From Agrobacterium tumefaciens (GTDB lineage Bacteria > Pseudomonadota > Alphaproteobacteria > Rhizobiales > Rhizobiaceae), in the NCBI GenBank assembly GCA_025560025.1, contig CP048485.1, positions 248,001-312,000 on the forward strand: a stretch of DNA of 64,000 bases, given 5' to 3'. The notes under the pieces are model-generated. The model searched no databases. It was given only the letters and a program-made list of their open reading frames with translations, and was not told where the DNA came from. Below, piece by piece: positions 19,242 to 27,029 of this stretch (its first letter is position 1; each line of letters begins with the position of its first letter). A program made the position numbers and the translations under genes.

Positions 19242-20657
19242 GTGTCGGAAAACAAGATTTTTGCAGGCCCGCGCGTGCGCCGCATTCGCAACGGTCTTGG
19301 GTTGACGCAGACGGCCATGGCCGAGGCACTGGCGATCTCGCCGTCCTATCTCAATCTCATAGAGCGCAACCAGCGGCCGCTGACGGTGCAGCTGCTTTTG
19401 AAGCTTGCCTCCGTCTACAAGGTCGATCTGGATGACCTGCAGGGCGAAAGCGCCGGTTCCGCCGGGCAGCTGCGTGAGGTCTTCGCCGATCCGTTGCTTT
19501 CGGGTGAAGTGCCATCACCGCAGGAACTGATCGAGGTTGCCGATGCCGCGCCCAATGCGGCAAGCGGTGTCCTCAAGCTTTATCGGGCCTATAGGGAGCA
19601 GGCGCAGCGCCTTTCCGACCTCTCCGATCTTCTGGCGCGGGAAGGGCATGAGACGGCACTCTCCTCCACACGCCTGCCGATTGACGAGGTGCGACATGTC
19701 TTTGAAAACCGGCCGGCCTATTTCCATGCCATCGATGCGGCGGCGGAAGAACTCCACAAACACCTGTCGGCGGGCGACGATCTCGCCTCCGGCCTTCGTG
19801 CATGGCTTCAGAAAAACCACGGCATCGTGGTCCGCACCCTGCCCGTTCATGCCATGCCAAATCTCAGGCGGCGTTATGACCGCCATTCGATGCGGCTGTT
19901 TTTATCCGAACGCCTGTCGCAGCCGGACCAATTGCGGGAAATGGCGATGGAGACCTGTCTTCTGGCGCTTCGCGAAGAAATCGGCACGGAGCTTGAAGGG
20001 CTTGGCCTGAAAGGGGAGGAGGCGAGGCGCATCGCCCGCTTCGAACTGGCGCGTTACGCCGCCCATGCGTTGATGATGCCCTATGGCGCATTCCTGAGCG
20101 CCGCCCAACGAGCCAGATATGACCTTGATGTCCTGCGCTCGCGCTTCAACGTTTCTTTCGAACAGGCTGCCAACCGCCTCGTCAGCCTGCAACGGCCGTC
20201 AGCCGCGGCGATCCCGTTTTTCCTGATGGAGATCGACAATGCCGGCAACCGTTTCCGCCTCGCGGGGGGCAGCGGTTTTCCAAGGGCGCGTTTTGGCGGC
20301 CTCTGTCCGCGTCTCAACATCCATGCCGCTTTTGCCCAGCCGGGACAGGTGCTGGTGGAAGCGGTGGAGATGCCGGATGGTGACGCTTTCCTGACCGTTT
20401 CGCGCACGCTGGAAGGTCCGCAGGCGGGTTTCGGTGAAAGGGTGAGGCGCACGGCCGTGCTTCTCGGCTGCGATCTCGCTCAGGCGGGAGAGACGGTCTA
20501 TGGCGGCGCCGCTTCGGGTGCCGCGCCCGTCGCCGTCGGCCCCTCATGCCGGCTGTGCGAAAGGCAGGGCTGTCTGTCGCGGGCCGAAGCGCCGCTCACA
20601 AGGCCGCTCGGGCTCGATGAAATGGTGACCGGCCTCAGTGTTTTCGACTTCCAGTAG
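19242..20657 (+). CDS. XRE-family regulator, RamB/ScfR type (short-chain fatty acid or glyoxylate-shunt regulator)
   Basis: 471 residues. An N-terminal Cro/CI helix-turn-helix (residues 8-62: RVRRIRNGLGLTQTAMAEAL, SPSYLNLIERNQRPLT) is followed by the IrrE-like/DUF2083 region and a cysteine motif near the C-terminus (CRLCERQGC) that could bind metal. Start is GTG at 19242, behind GGGAGGCGAGG. Relatives known as RamB and ScfR control acetate and propionate metabolism, and this gene is divergent from aceA, so control of isocitrate lyase is the natural inference. Whether it activates or represses is not visible. Confidence 0.85.
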   Translation: MSENKIFAGPRVRRIRNGLGLTQTAMAEALAISPSYLNLIERNQRPLTVQLLLKLASVYKVDLDDLQGESAGSAGQLREVFADPLLSGEVPSPQELIEVADAAPNAASGVLKLYRAYREQAQRLSDLSDLLAREGHETALSSTRLPIDEVRHVFENRPAYFHAIDAAAEELHKHLSAGDDLASGLRAWLQKNHGIVVRTLPVHAMPNLRRRYDRHSMRLFLSERLSQPDQLREMAMETCLLALREEIGTELEGLGLKGEEARRIARFELARYAAHALMMPYGAFLSAAQRARYDLDVLRSRFNVSFEQAANRLVSLQRPSAAAIPFFLMEIDNAGNRFRLAGGSGFPRARFGGLCPRLNIHAAFAQPGQVLVEAVEMPDGDAFLTVSRTLEGPQAGFGERVRRTAVLLGCDLAQAGETVYGGAASGAAPVAVGPSCRLCERQGCLSRAEAPLTRPLGLDEMVTGLSVFDFQ

Positions 20658-20809
20658 GTGTTTCCATTCGCTTTTTCCCGGCCGGAACACATTTGGTTGA
20701 AAATGCTGTGCTGCACATTTCCCGCTTGCTCCCTTCTGTTTTCCTTTCTAGTCTCTCCCAAAAAAGGGGATCACGCTCCCATCGTGAGGATGCGTAAACA
20801 GGAGACATC

Positions 20810-21907
20810 ATGAAAAAGCGTTCGCTCCGTCTGACCTTGGCTCTCACCACTGCGCTCGTTGCGGCAGGCTCGGCAATGGCCCAGGAGAAGGTCGTCCACG
20901 TCTATAACTGGTCGGATTATATCGACGAATCGGTCCTTACGGATTTCACGAAGGAAACCGGCATCAAGGTCGTTTACGACGTGTTCGACAGCAACGAACT
21001 CGTGGAAACAAAGCTTCTGGCCGGTAGCTCCGGTTATGACGTGGTGGTGCCGACCGGCCCCTTCCTTGCCCGCCAGATCAATGCCGGCGTGTTCCAGAAG
21101 CTCGACAAGTCCAAGTTGCCGAATCTGAAGAACATGTGGCCTGAGGTTTCCGAGCGTCTGGCCAAATACGACCCCGGCAACGAATATGCCGTGAACTACA
21201 TGTGGGGTACCACCGGCATCGGTTACAACGTCGCCAAGGTGAAGGCTGCCCTCGGCGATGTTCCGGTCGATAGCTGGGATATTCTGTTCAAGCCGGAAAA
21301 TGCCGAAAAGCTCAAATCCTGCGGCATCAATATCCTCGATGCGTCGGACGAAACCTTCGCCATCGCCATGAATTATCTCGGCAAGAACCCCGACAGCAAG
21401 GAAACGGCCGATCTGGAAGCCGGCGGCGAGGTCTATTCGAAGATCCGTCCTTATGTGAAGACGTTCAATTCCTCCGCCTATATCGACGAACTGGCGAATG
21501 GCGACAGCTGCATCACCATCGGCTGGTCGGGTGACATCCTCCAGGCCAAGACCCGTGCCGAGGAAGCCAAGAATGGCGTCGAGGTGAATTACGTCATTCC
21601 GAAGGAAGGCACCTATATGTGGTTCGACAACCTTGCCATCCCGGCGGATGCCAAGAATGTCGAGGAAGCGCATGCCTTTATCAATTATCTGATGCGGCCG
21701 GAAGTCATCGCCAAGGCATCGAACTATGTTCAATATGCCAATGGCAACCTTGCCTCGCAGGCGCTGATGGACGAGTCCGTTTCCAAGAATCCCGCCGTTT
21801 ATCCCGATGCCGAGACGATGAAGAAGCTCTTCACCATCTCGCCATACGGACCGAAGGAACAGCGTGTTTTGAACCGCGTCTGGACGCAGATAAAGACCGG
21901 CAGCTGA
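20810..21907 (+). CDS. potF: Putrescine ABC transporter substrate-binding protein
   Basis: 365 residues with a clear Sec signal (KKRSLRLTLALTTALVAAG) cleaved after AMA. The mature start VVHVYNWSDYIDESVLTDF and the later YMWGTTGIGYNV are typical of PotD/PotF. It is the periplasmic polyamine receptor, first gene of potFGHI. AGGAG lies seven bases before the ATG. The 152-base upstream gap should hold the promoter. Putrescine versus spermidine specificity is inferred from the PotF-like operon form. Confidence 0.93.
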   Translation: MKKRSLRLTLALTTALVAAGSAMAQEKVVHVYNWSDYIDESVLTDFTKETGIKVVYDVFDSNELVETKLLAGSSGYDVVVPTGPFLARQINAGVFQKLDKSKLPNLKNMWPEVSERLAKYDPGNEYAVNYMWGTTGIGYNVAKVKAALGDVPVDSWDILFKPENAEKLKSCGINILDASDETFAIAMNYLGKNPDSKETADLEAGGEVYSKIRPYVKTFNSSAYIDELANGDSCITIGWSGDILQAKTRAEEAKNGVEVNYVIPKEGTYMWFDNLAIPADAKNVEEAHAFINYLMRPEVIAKASNYVQYANGNLASQALMDESVSKNPAVYPDAETMKKLFTISPYGPKEQRVLNRVWTQIKTGS

Positions 21908-21925
21908 CACCGCAGTCCGCTGGTT

Positions 21926-22036
21926 GAGAAACGGCCGGCGGGCCTGTTTCTCTGATGCTTTTGCCGGCAGGTCACTTCACCTGCCGGCGTTGCCCGCCCC
22001 AGGCATCCGACCGAAAAATATAAGCGGTTTTCGGTC
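21926..22036 (+). promoter_or_regulatory. Three tandem hairpins between potF and potG
   Basis: Stem 1 pairs GAGAAAC (21926-21932) with GTTTCTC (21946-21952) with inner GGCC pairing. Stem 2 pairs GCCGGCAGGT (21963-21972) with ACCTGCCGGC (21979-21988). Stem 3 pairs GACCGAAAA (22009-22017) with TTTTCGGTC (22028-22036). Such structures after a binding-protein gene usually stabilise its mRNA or partly end transcription, giving more receptor than transporter. Confidence 0.6.
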
Positions 22037-22081
22037 CGATGCTCAAATCGACAAGACCAACGGGATTTGAGGGTAGGGTGC

Positions 22082-23239
22082 ATGGCGAAAACTCTGGGGC
22101 CGGTCAAACGTAAATTCAGCCCGTGGGACAACCCCGATGCGGTGCCCTTCATCCGTTTTGAAAACGTCACCAAGCGTTTCGGCGATTTCGTCGCGGTCAA
22201 CAATCTGACGCTCGATATTTACGAGCGCGAGTTCTTTTCGCTGCTCGGCCCTTCCGGTTGTGGCAAGACCACGCTGATGCGCATGCTGGCCGGTTTTGAG
22301 GAGCCGACGGAGGGCCGTATCCTGCTTCAGGGCAAGGATATTTCCGGCGTGCCGCCCTATAAGCGTCCCACCAACATGATGTTCCAGTCCTATGCGCTTT
22401 TCCCGCATATGTCGGTTGAAAAGAACATCGCCTTCGGGCTCGAACAGGACGGCCTGCCAAAAGCGGAAATCGCCTCGCGCGTCGAGGAGATGCTGCGGCT
22501 CGTCAAACTCAGTGAATTCGCCAAACGCAAGCCCAGCCAGCTTTCCGGCGGCCAGCGGCAGCGCGTGGCGCTCGCCCGGTCGCTTGCCAAGCGGCCGAAG
22601 GTGCTTCTTCTCGATGAGCCGCTCGGCGCGCTCGACAAGAAGCTGCGTGAGGAAACGCAATTCGAGCTGATGGACATTCAGACCAATCTCGGCCTCACCT
22701 TCCTGATCGTCACGCATGATCAGGAAGAGGCGATGACGGTGTCGGACCGGATTGCGGTGATGGACAAGGGCAATGTCGTGCAGGTGGCGACGCCGGCCGA
22801 GATTTACGAAGCGCCGAACACCCGCTACGTGGCTGACTTCATCGGTGACATCAATATTTTCGACGCCAGGGTTGTCGCCAACGCCTCGGATGTCGGCAAA
22901 CCCGGTCTGGTGACGCTTGATTGCGATGGGCTGAAGGTTGCGGTGGAGCAGGAATGTGCTGCCGCAAACGGTAGTCAGGTGGCTTACGCCATCCGCCCGG
23001 AAAAAGTCCGCATCTCGCTCGACCAGCCCGCCGACAGCAGCGTCAATTCCGCCTATGGCGAGGTCTGGGATATTGGTTATCTCGGCGACTTCTCGGTTTT
23101 CATCGTCAAGCTTGCCGATGGCCGTGTCATCCGTGCCGCGCAGGCGAATGTCTCGCGTCTCGTCGATCGCCCGATCACCTTCGGCGATATGGTGTGGCTG
23201 AACTGGAAACCGGATTCAGGTCTTGTCCTGACACGCTGA
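22082..23239 (+). CDS. potG: Putrescine ABC transporter ATP-binding protein
   Basis: 385 residues. The ATPase domain carries LLGPSGCGKTTLMRM (Walker A), LSGGQRQRVALARSL (signature), LLLDEPLGALDKKL (Walker B) and VTHDQEEAM (switch), then a TOBE domain (YAIRPEKVRI). An N-terminal extension of about 25 residues (GPVKRKFSPWDNPDAVPFI) precedes the domain, as in PotG. The start at 22082 follows GAGGGTAGGG; a TTG five codons upstream is ignored. Energises PotHI. Confidence 0.95.
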   Translation: MAKTLGPVKRKFSPWDNPDAVPFIRFENVTKRFGDFVAVNNLTLDIYEREFFSLLGPSGCGKTTLMRMLAGFEEPTEGRILLQGKDISGVPPYKRPTNMMFQSYALFPHMSVEKNIAFGLEQDGLPKAEIASRVEEMLRLVKLSEFAKRKPSQLSGGQRQRVALARSLAKRPKVLLLDEPLGALDKKLREETQFELMDIQTNLGLTFLIVTHDQEEAMTVSDRIAVMDKGNVVQVATPAEIYEAPNTRYVADFIGDINIFDARVVANASDVGKPGLVTLDCDGLKVAVEQECAAANGSQVAYAIRPEKVRISLDQPADSSVNSAYGEVWDIGYLGDFSVFIVKLADGRVIRAAQANVSRLVDRPITFGDMVWLNWKPDSGLVLTR

Positions 23240-23250
23240 GGGAGGCTTTC

Positions 23251-24159
23251 ATGGCGATCACCACTCCCGAAAACCGGCAAAGCCCCTGGCGCTGGCTGGT
23301 CGTCGCGGTTCCCTATTTCTGGCTGCTGCTGTTCTTCGCAGCACCGTTTTTCATCATTCTCAAGATATCGCTGTCGGATACGGCAATCTCCATGCCGCCC
23401 TATACGCCGGTCTTCGAAGGGTTTTCGAAGCTCGGAGCGTTCTTCTCCGAACTGGATTTCGAAAACTACCTCTTCCTGACGGAAGACCCGCTTTACATCG
23501 ACGCCTATCTGTCGTCGCTGCGCATCGCCTTCATCTCCACCTTCCTGTTGCTGCTGATCGGTTATCCCATGGCGCTTGCCATGGCGCGCGCGCCTTCAGC
23601 CGTGCGGCCGACGCTGGTGATGCTGGTGATCCTGCCGTTCTGGACCTCGTTCCTGATCCGCGTTTACGCCTGGATCGGCATTCTGAAGCCGGAAGGCCTG
23701 TTGACGGTGCTGTTCCAATGGCTCGGTTTTCTCGGACCCGACCAGCAGGTCAATATCTTCCGCACCGAGACGGCGATCTTCATCGGCATCGTTTATTCCT
23801 ATCTGCCCTTCATGGTGCTGCCACTCTATTCGGCGCTGGAAAAGCTGGACAATACGCTGCTGGAAGCGGCGGCCGATCTCGGCTGCCCGCCATGGAAGGC
23901 CTTCTGGAAGATTACTTTCCCGCTGTCGCTGCCGGGCGTCGTCGCCGGCTCGATGATCTGCTTCATTCCGATAACAGGGGAATTCGTCATTCCCGATCTG
24001 CTTGGCGGCGCGCAGACGCTGATGATCGGCAAGACGCTGTGGACGGAATTCTTCGGCAACCGCGACTGGCCATTGGCCTCCGCCGTCGCCGTGCTGCTGC
24101 TGCTATTGCTGGTGGTACCCATCGCCATCTTCCAGAACCAACAGAAGAAGGTGGGGTGA
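23251..24159 (+). CDS. potH: Putrescine ABC transporter permease
   Basis: 302 residues, about six membrane helices, first at residues 14-37 (WLVVAVPYFWLLLFFAAPFF). The EAA loop is EAAADLGCPPWKAFWKITFP. A sizeable periplasmic loop (residues 50-85) follows helix 1, typical of PotB/PotH. The ATG at 23251 has GAGGGAGG seven bases upstream and lies 11 bases after potG. Forms the channel with PotI. Confidence 0.95.
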   Translation: MAITTPENRQSPWRWLVVAVPYFWLLLFFAAPFFIILKISLSDTAISMPPYTPVFEGFSKLGAFFSELDFENYLFLTEDPLYIDAYLSSLRIAFISTFLLLLIGYPMALAMARAPSAVRPTLVMLVILPFWTSFLIRVYAWIGILKPEGLLTVLFQWLGFLGPDQQVNIFRTETAIFIGIVYSYLPFMVLPLYSALEKLDNTLLEAAADLGCPPWKAFWKITFPLSLPGVVAGSMICFIPITGEFVIPDLLGGAQTLMIGKTLWTEFFGNRDWPLASAVAVLLLLLLVVPIAIFQNQQKKVG

Positions 24160-24163
24160 GGCC

Positions 24164-24976
24164 ATGAAGCGCGGAAAATTCGACATCACCGTCCTCACCC
24201 TCGGTTTTGCCTTTCTTTATATCCCGATCATCATCCTGATCGTTTATTCCTTCAACGCTTCCAAGCTCGTCACCGTCTGGGGCGGCTTTTCCCTGCAATG
24301 GTACCGCTCCATGTGGTCCAACCAGGGGCTGATGGATGCCGCCTGGGTGACGCTGCGCGTCGGCATCCTCAGCGCCACCATCGGCACCATCCTCGGAACG
24401 CTGGCGGCGCTGTCGCTCACCCGCTTCGCGCGCTTCCCGGGACGCGTGCTGTTTTCCGGCATGATCTATGCGCCGCTCGTCATGCCTGAGGTCATCACCG
24501 GCCTGTCGCTGCTGCTCCTGTTCGTGGCCGTCGGGGTGGATCGCGGTTTCTGGACGGTGGTCATCGCCCATACGACTTTCACCATGTGTTACGTGGCGAT
24601 CGTCGTGCAGTCGCGCCTGTTGACCTTCGATCGGAGTCTGGAGGAGGCGGCGCTCGATCTCGGCTGCCCGCCGGTCAAGACGTTCTTCCGTATCACCCTG
24701 CCGCTGATCTTCCCCGCCGTCATCGCCGGCTGGATGCTGGCCTTCACCCTGTCGCTCGACGATCTCGTGATCGCCAGCTTCGCAACCGGCCCCGGCGCAA
24801 CCACGCTGCCGATCAAGATCTATTCCCAGGTTCGCCTCGGCGTGACGCCGGAAATCAACGCGATCTGCACGATCCTCATCGGCCTCGTCACCATCGGCGT
24901 GATTGTCGCTTCCATCGCCTCCAAACGCACCGAGCTCCAGCGGATGAGGGACGAGCACGCGGCCGCGCGCCACTGA
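24164..24976 (+). CDS. potI: Putrescine ABC transporter permease
   Basis: 270 residues, six membrane helices, of the PotC/PotI type: N-terminal VLTLGFAFLYIPIIILIVYS, the EAA loop EAALDLGCPPVKTFFRITLP and the family motif FTLSLDDLVIASF. The start at 24164 is four bases after the potH stop behind GTGAGG. Last gene of potFGHI; no terminator is obvious directly after it. Confidence 0.95.
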   Translation: MKRGKFDITVLTLGFAFLYIPIIILIVYSFNASKLVTVWGGFSLQWYRSMWSNQGLMDAAWVTLRVGILSATIGTILGTLAALSLTRFARFPGRVLFSGMIYAPLVMPEVITGLSLLLLFVAVGVDRGFWTVVIAHTTFTMCYVAIVVQSRLLTFDRSLEEAALDLGCPPVKTFFRITLPLIFPAVIAGWMLAFTLSLDDLVIASFATGPGATTLPIKIYSQVRLGVTPEINAICTILIGLVTIGVIVASIASKRTELQRMRDEHAAARH

Positions 24977-25105
24977 TGGAATGGTCCGTTTCGATTTCTG
25001 CGCGTTACTGTTGTAATCGCAAGGAAATTAGAAACTCATAATTTAATTTTGGGCCTCTAAGGTCTAAAAATAGGAATTATCGTCGGTAATTGATCGATTT
25101 TGGTT

Positions 25106-25120
25106 TTAACCGCTTGTTAA
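25106..25120. promoter_or_regulatory. CtrA-type box TTAA-N7-TTAA
   Basis: The bases read TTAACCGCTTGTTAA, a perfect CtrA full site, in the gap between potI and the convergent iron-type permease gene. Downstream on the plus strand lie a palindrome, a pyrimidine-rich loop and an intrinsic terminator, so the box appears to serve a short non-coding unit rather than either flanking gene. Confidence 0.55.
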
Positions 25121-25139
25121 TAGGAGTTGGCGGAAAGTA

Positions 25140-25267
25140 AACCCAACGCAGGGCTGTCAAAATTTTGATAGCCGGGATTGATAATTTCCATATGGCGAGG
25201 TTGTCCCCCTTTCTCTCGTTGAAAAAGCACAACTAATACAGGCGGTCGCAAGGCCGCCTTTCTTTTT
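25140..25267 (+). ncRNA. Candidate small RNA with three hairpins and terminator
   Basis: This lies in a 311-base gap between convergent genes, so no protein gene needs it. It has a near-perfect 22-base palindrome at 25152-25173 (arms GGCTGTCAAAA/TTTTGATAGCC, one wobble), a weak CGAG/CTCG stem (25196-25199, 25215-25218) with the pyrimidine loop TTGTCCCCCTTTCT, and an intrinsic terminator. The loop could pair with purine-rich ribosome binding sites. The 5' end is placed by assuming a promoter at the CtrA box 20-35 bases upstream. A 14-codon ORF (25192-25236) is also contained and may be fortuitous. Rhizobial sRNA families such as EcpR1 or the alpha-r groups are possible matches, unchecked. Confidence 0.45.
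25241..25267 (+). terminator. Intrinsic terminator of the candidate small RNA
   Basis: Stem GGCGG/CCGCC (25241-25245, 25254-25258) with an 8-base loop, then TTTCTTTTT. The T-tract lies only on the plus strand, so it does not end the permease gene on the other strand. Confidence 0.75.
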
Positions 25268-25287
25268 GTCGCCAGTCCGGGTGCCGT

Positions 25288-26952
25288 TCAGCGGTTTTCC
25301 GGGTGATCCATCGATTTTGAGACGAGAAGCACGGGTATAAGACCGGCGAGAATGATGATGATGGCCGGCACGGCGGCATCCTGCACCCGCGAGCGGGAGG
25401 CATCCTCATAGACCAGTGTGGCAAGCGTGTTGAAGCCGAAAGGCCTGAGCAGGATCGTGGCCGGCAGCTCCTTCATGGATTCGATCAGGACCAGCAGAAA
25501 GGCGGTCAGCGCCGCAGGCCGCATATTGGGCAATAGCACCTTGAACAGCGTCTGCGCCCGGTTGCGTCCAAGCGTCCGCGAGGCCATGTCGATATGCGGC
25601 GAAAGCTTCTGGAAACCGGCATCGAGCGTGCCTTCCGCCATGGTCATGAAGCGCACGCTATGGGCGTAGATGATGGCGAAGGCAGTGCCGGAAAGCAGCA
25701 GGCCGCTTGAAAACCCGAAATGTGACCGGATGAGCCCGTCAACGCGATTGTCGAGACCGGCCAGCGGGATGAGCACGCCTATCGCAAGCACCGTTCCCGG
25801 CACGCCATAGCCCATGGAGCCGAGGCGCGCGGCCACCTTTGAAGTGCGGGAGCGCTCGGTGCGGATGGCGTAGGAGAAGACGAAAGCCGCAATCAGCGTC
25901 ACGAAAGCGGCGGAAAGCGAGACCTCAAGACTATGCCCGAGCGCTTTCAGAAGCTTCGGTGAAAACAGCGCATCCAGCCTTTTCACGGCGTAACCGCCAA
26001 GAACGATCACGGGAATAAGGAAGCCGCTCAAAACGGGAAGCAGGCAGAACAGGCTCGCGGACCAGCGCCGCCAGCCTCCAAGCTGTTTCAGCCGGTGGCG
26101 CTGCGCCATGCTGGTGGCTTTCGGTGCGGCAAAGCGCTGTCTTTCGCGGGCATTGCGTTCAATGACGATCAACACACCGACAATGAGCAGGATGACGGCG
26201 GCGATCTGCGTCGCATTGGCGAGGTTGCCGCGATTGAGCCAGGTCTCATAGATCGTGAAGGTCAGCGTCTGCACGCCGAGATATTCGACCGCGCCGATAT
26301 CGTTCAGCGTTTCCATCAATACCAGGGAAAGCCCTATGGCGATTGCCGGCCGCGCCATCGGCAATTGCACGGAAAAGAACACATTCAGCGGTTTTGCGCC
26401 GAGCGTGCGTGCGGCCTCGGCCGCAAACCGCCCCTGCATGGAAAACGCTGCCCGGGCCGAAAGATAGACATAGGGGTAAAGCACCGAACTCAGCACCACG
26501 ACCGCGCCACCGAGTGAGCGTATGTCCGGAAACCAGTAGTCGCGGATACTGTGATAACCGAAGGCGGCGCGGACGGCGCTCTGCACCGGGCCGGTGAAAT
26601 CCAGAAACTCGCCGAATGCATAGGCCGCCAGATAGGAGGGAATGGCAAGTGGCAGGACGAGTGCCGCAGAGAGTACCCGCCGCAGCGGAAATTCGAATGT
26701 GGTGACAAGCCAGGCGCAGACGATGCCGAAGAATGTGGTCATCGCTGCTGTCATCCCCAGAAGCAGAAAGGTGCGAAATCCGGCGCGCGGCAGAACATTG
26801 GCAAGAAGATGCTGCCATCCCTCGGTGCTGCCGGTCAACGCCAGCCAGAAGATCGCCAGAATGGGCATGGCGGCAATGGCTGCGACAATGACCGCCGTTA
26901 TGGGCAACAATGAAAAGCGTCTTGTTGCCGGAAGGGAAACCGTCATGGACAT
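25288..26952 (-). CDS. Iron(III)-type ABC transporter permease (FbpB/SfuB family)
   Basis: 554 residues with two fused permease domains and about twelve membrane helices. Each half carries an EAA-type loop: AEAARTLGAKPLNVFFSVQL and MASRTLGRNRAQTLFKVLLP. This double architecture is characteristic of Fe3+ and some thiamine or phosphonate importers. No binding protein or ATPase gene accompanies it here, so the partners must be elsewhere. It follows the PdhS kinase gene by 77 bases on the same strand and may share its transcript. The start at 26952 has a second ATG two codons later. Confidence 0.83.
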   Translation of the reverse strand: MSMTVSLPATRRFSLLPITAVIVAAIAAMPILAIFWLALTGSTEGWQHLLANVLPRAGFRTFLLLGMTAAMTTFFGIVCAWLVTTFEFPLRRVLSAALVLPLAIPSYLAAYAFGEFLDFTGPVQSAVRAAFGYHSIRDYWFPDIRSLGGAVVVLSSVLYPYVYLSARAAFSMQGRFAAEAARTLGAKPLNVFFSVQLPMARPAIAIGLSLVLMETLNDIGAVEYLGVQTLTFTIYETWLNRGNLANATQIAAVILLIVGVLIVIERNARERQRFAAPKATSMAQRHRLKQLGGWRRWSASLFCLLPVLSGFLIPVIVLGGYAVKRLDALFSPKLLKALGHSLEVSLSAAFVTLIAAFVFSYAIRTERSRTSKVAARLGSMGYGVPGTVLAIGVLIPLAGLDNRVDGLIRSHFGFSSGLLLSGTAFAIIYAHSVRFMTMAEGTLDAGFQKLSPHIDMASRTLGRNRAQTLFKVLLPNMRPAALTAFLLVLIESMKELPATILLRPFGFNTLATLVYEDASRSRVQDAAVPAIIIILAGLIPVLLVSKSMDHPENR

Positions 26953-27029
26953 GCCAGTCTACTGTCGTGCAAAGGCCTCAACCGGCATCATTGCGCCGGC
27001 GGCTTTCGCATTGCTACGCCCGCATGGCC

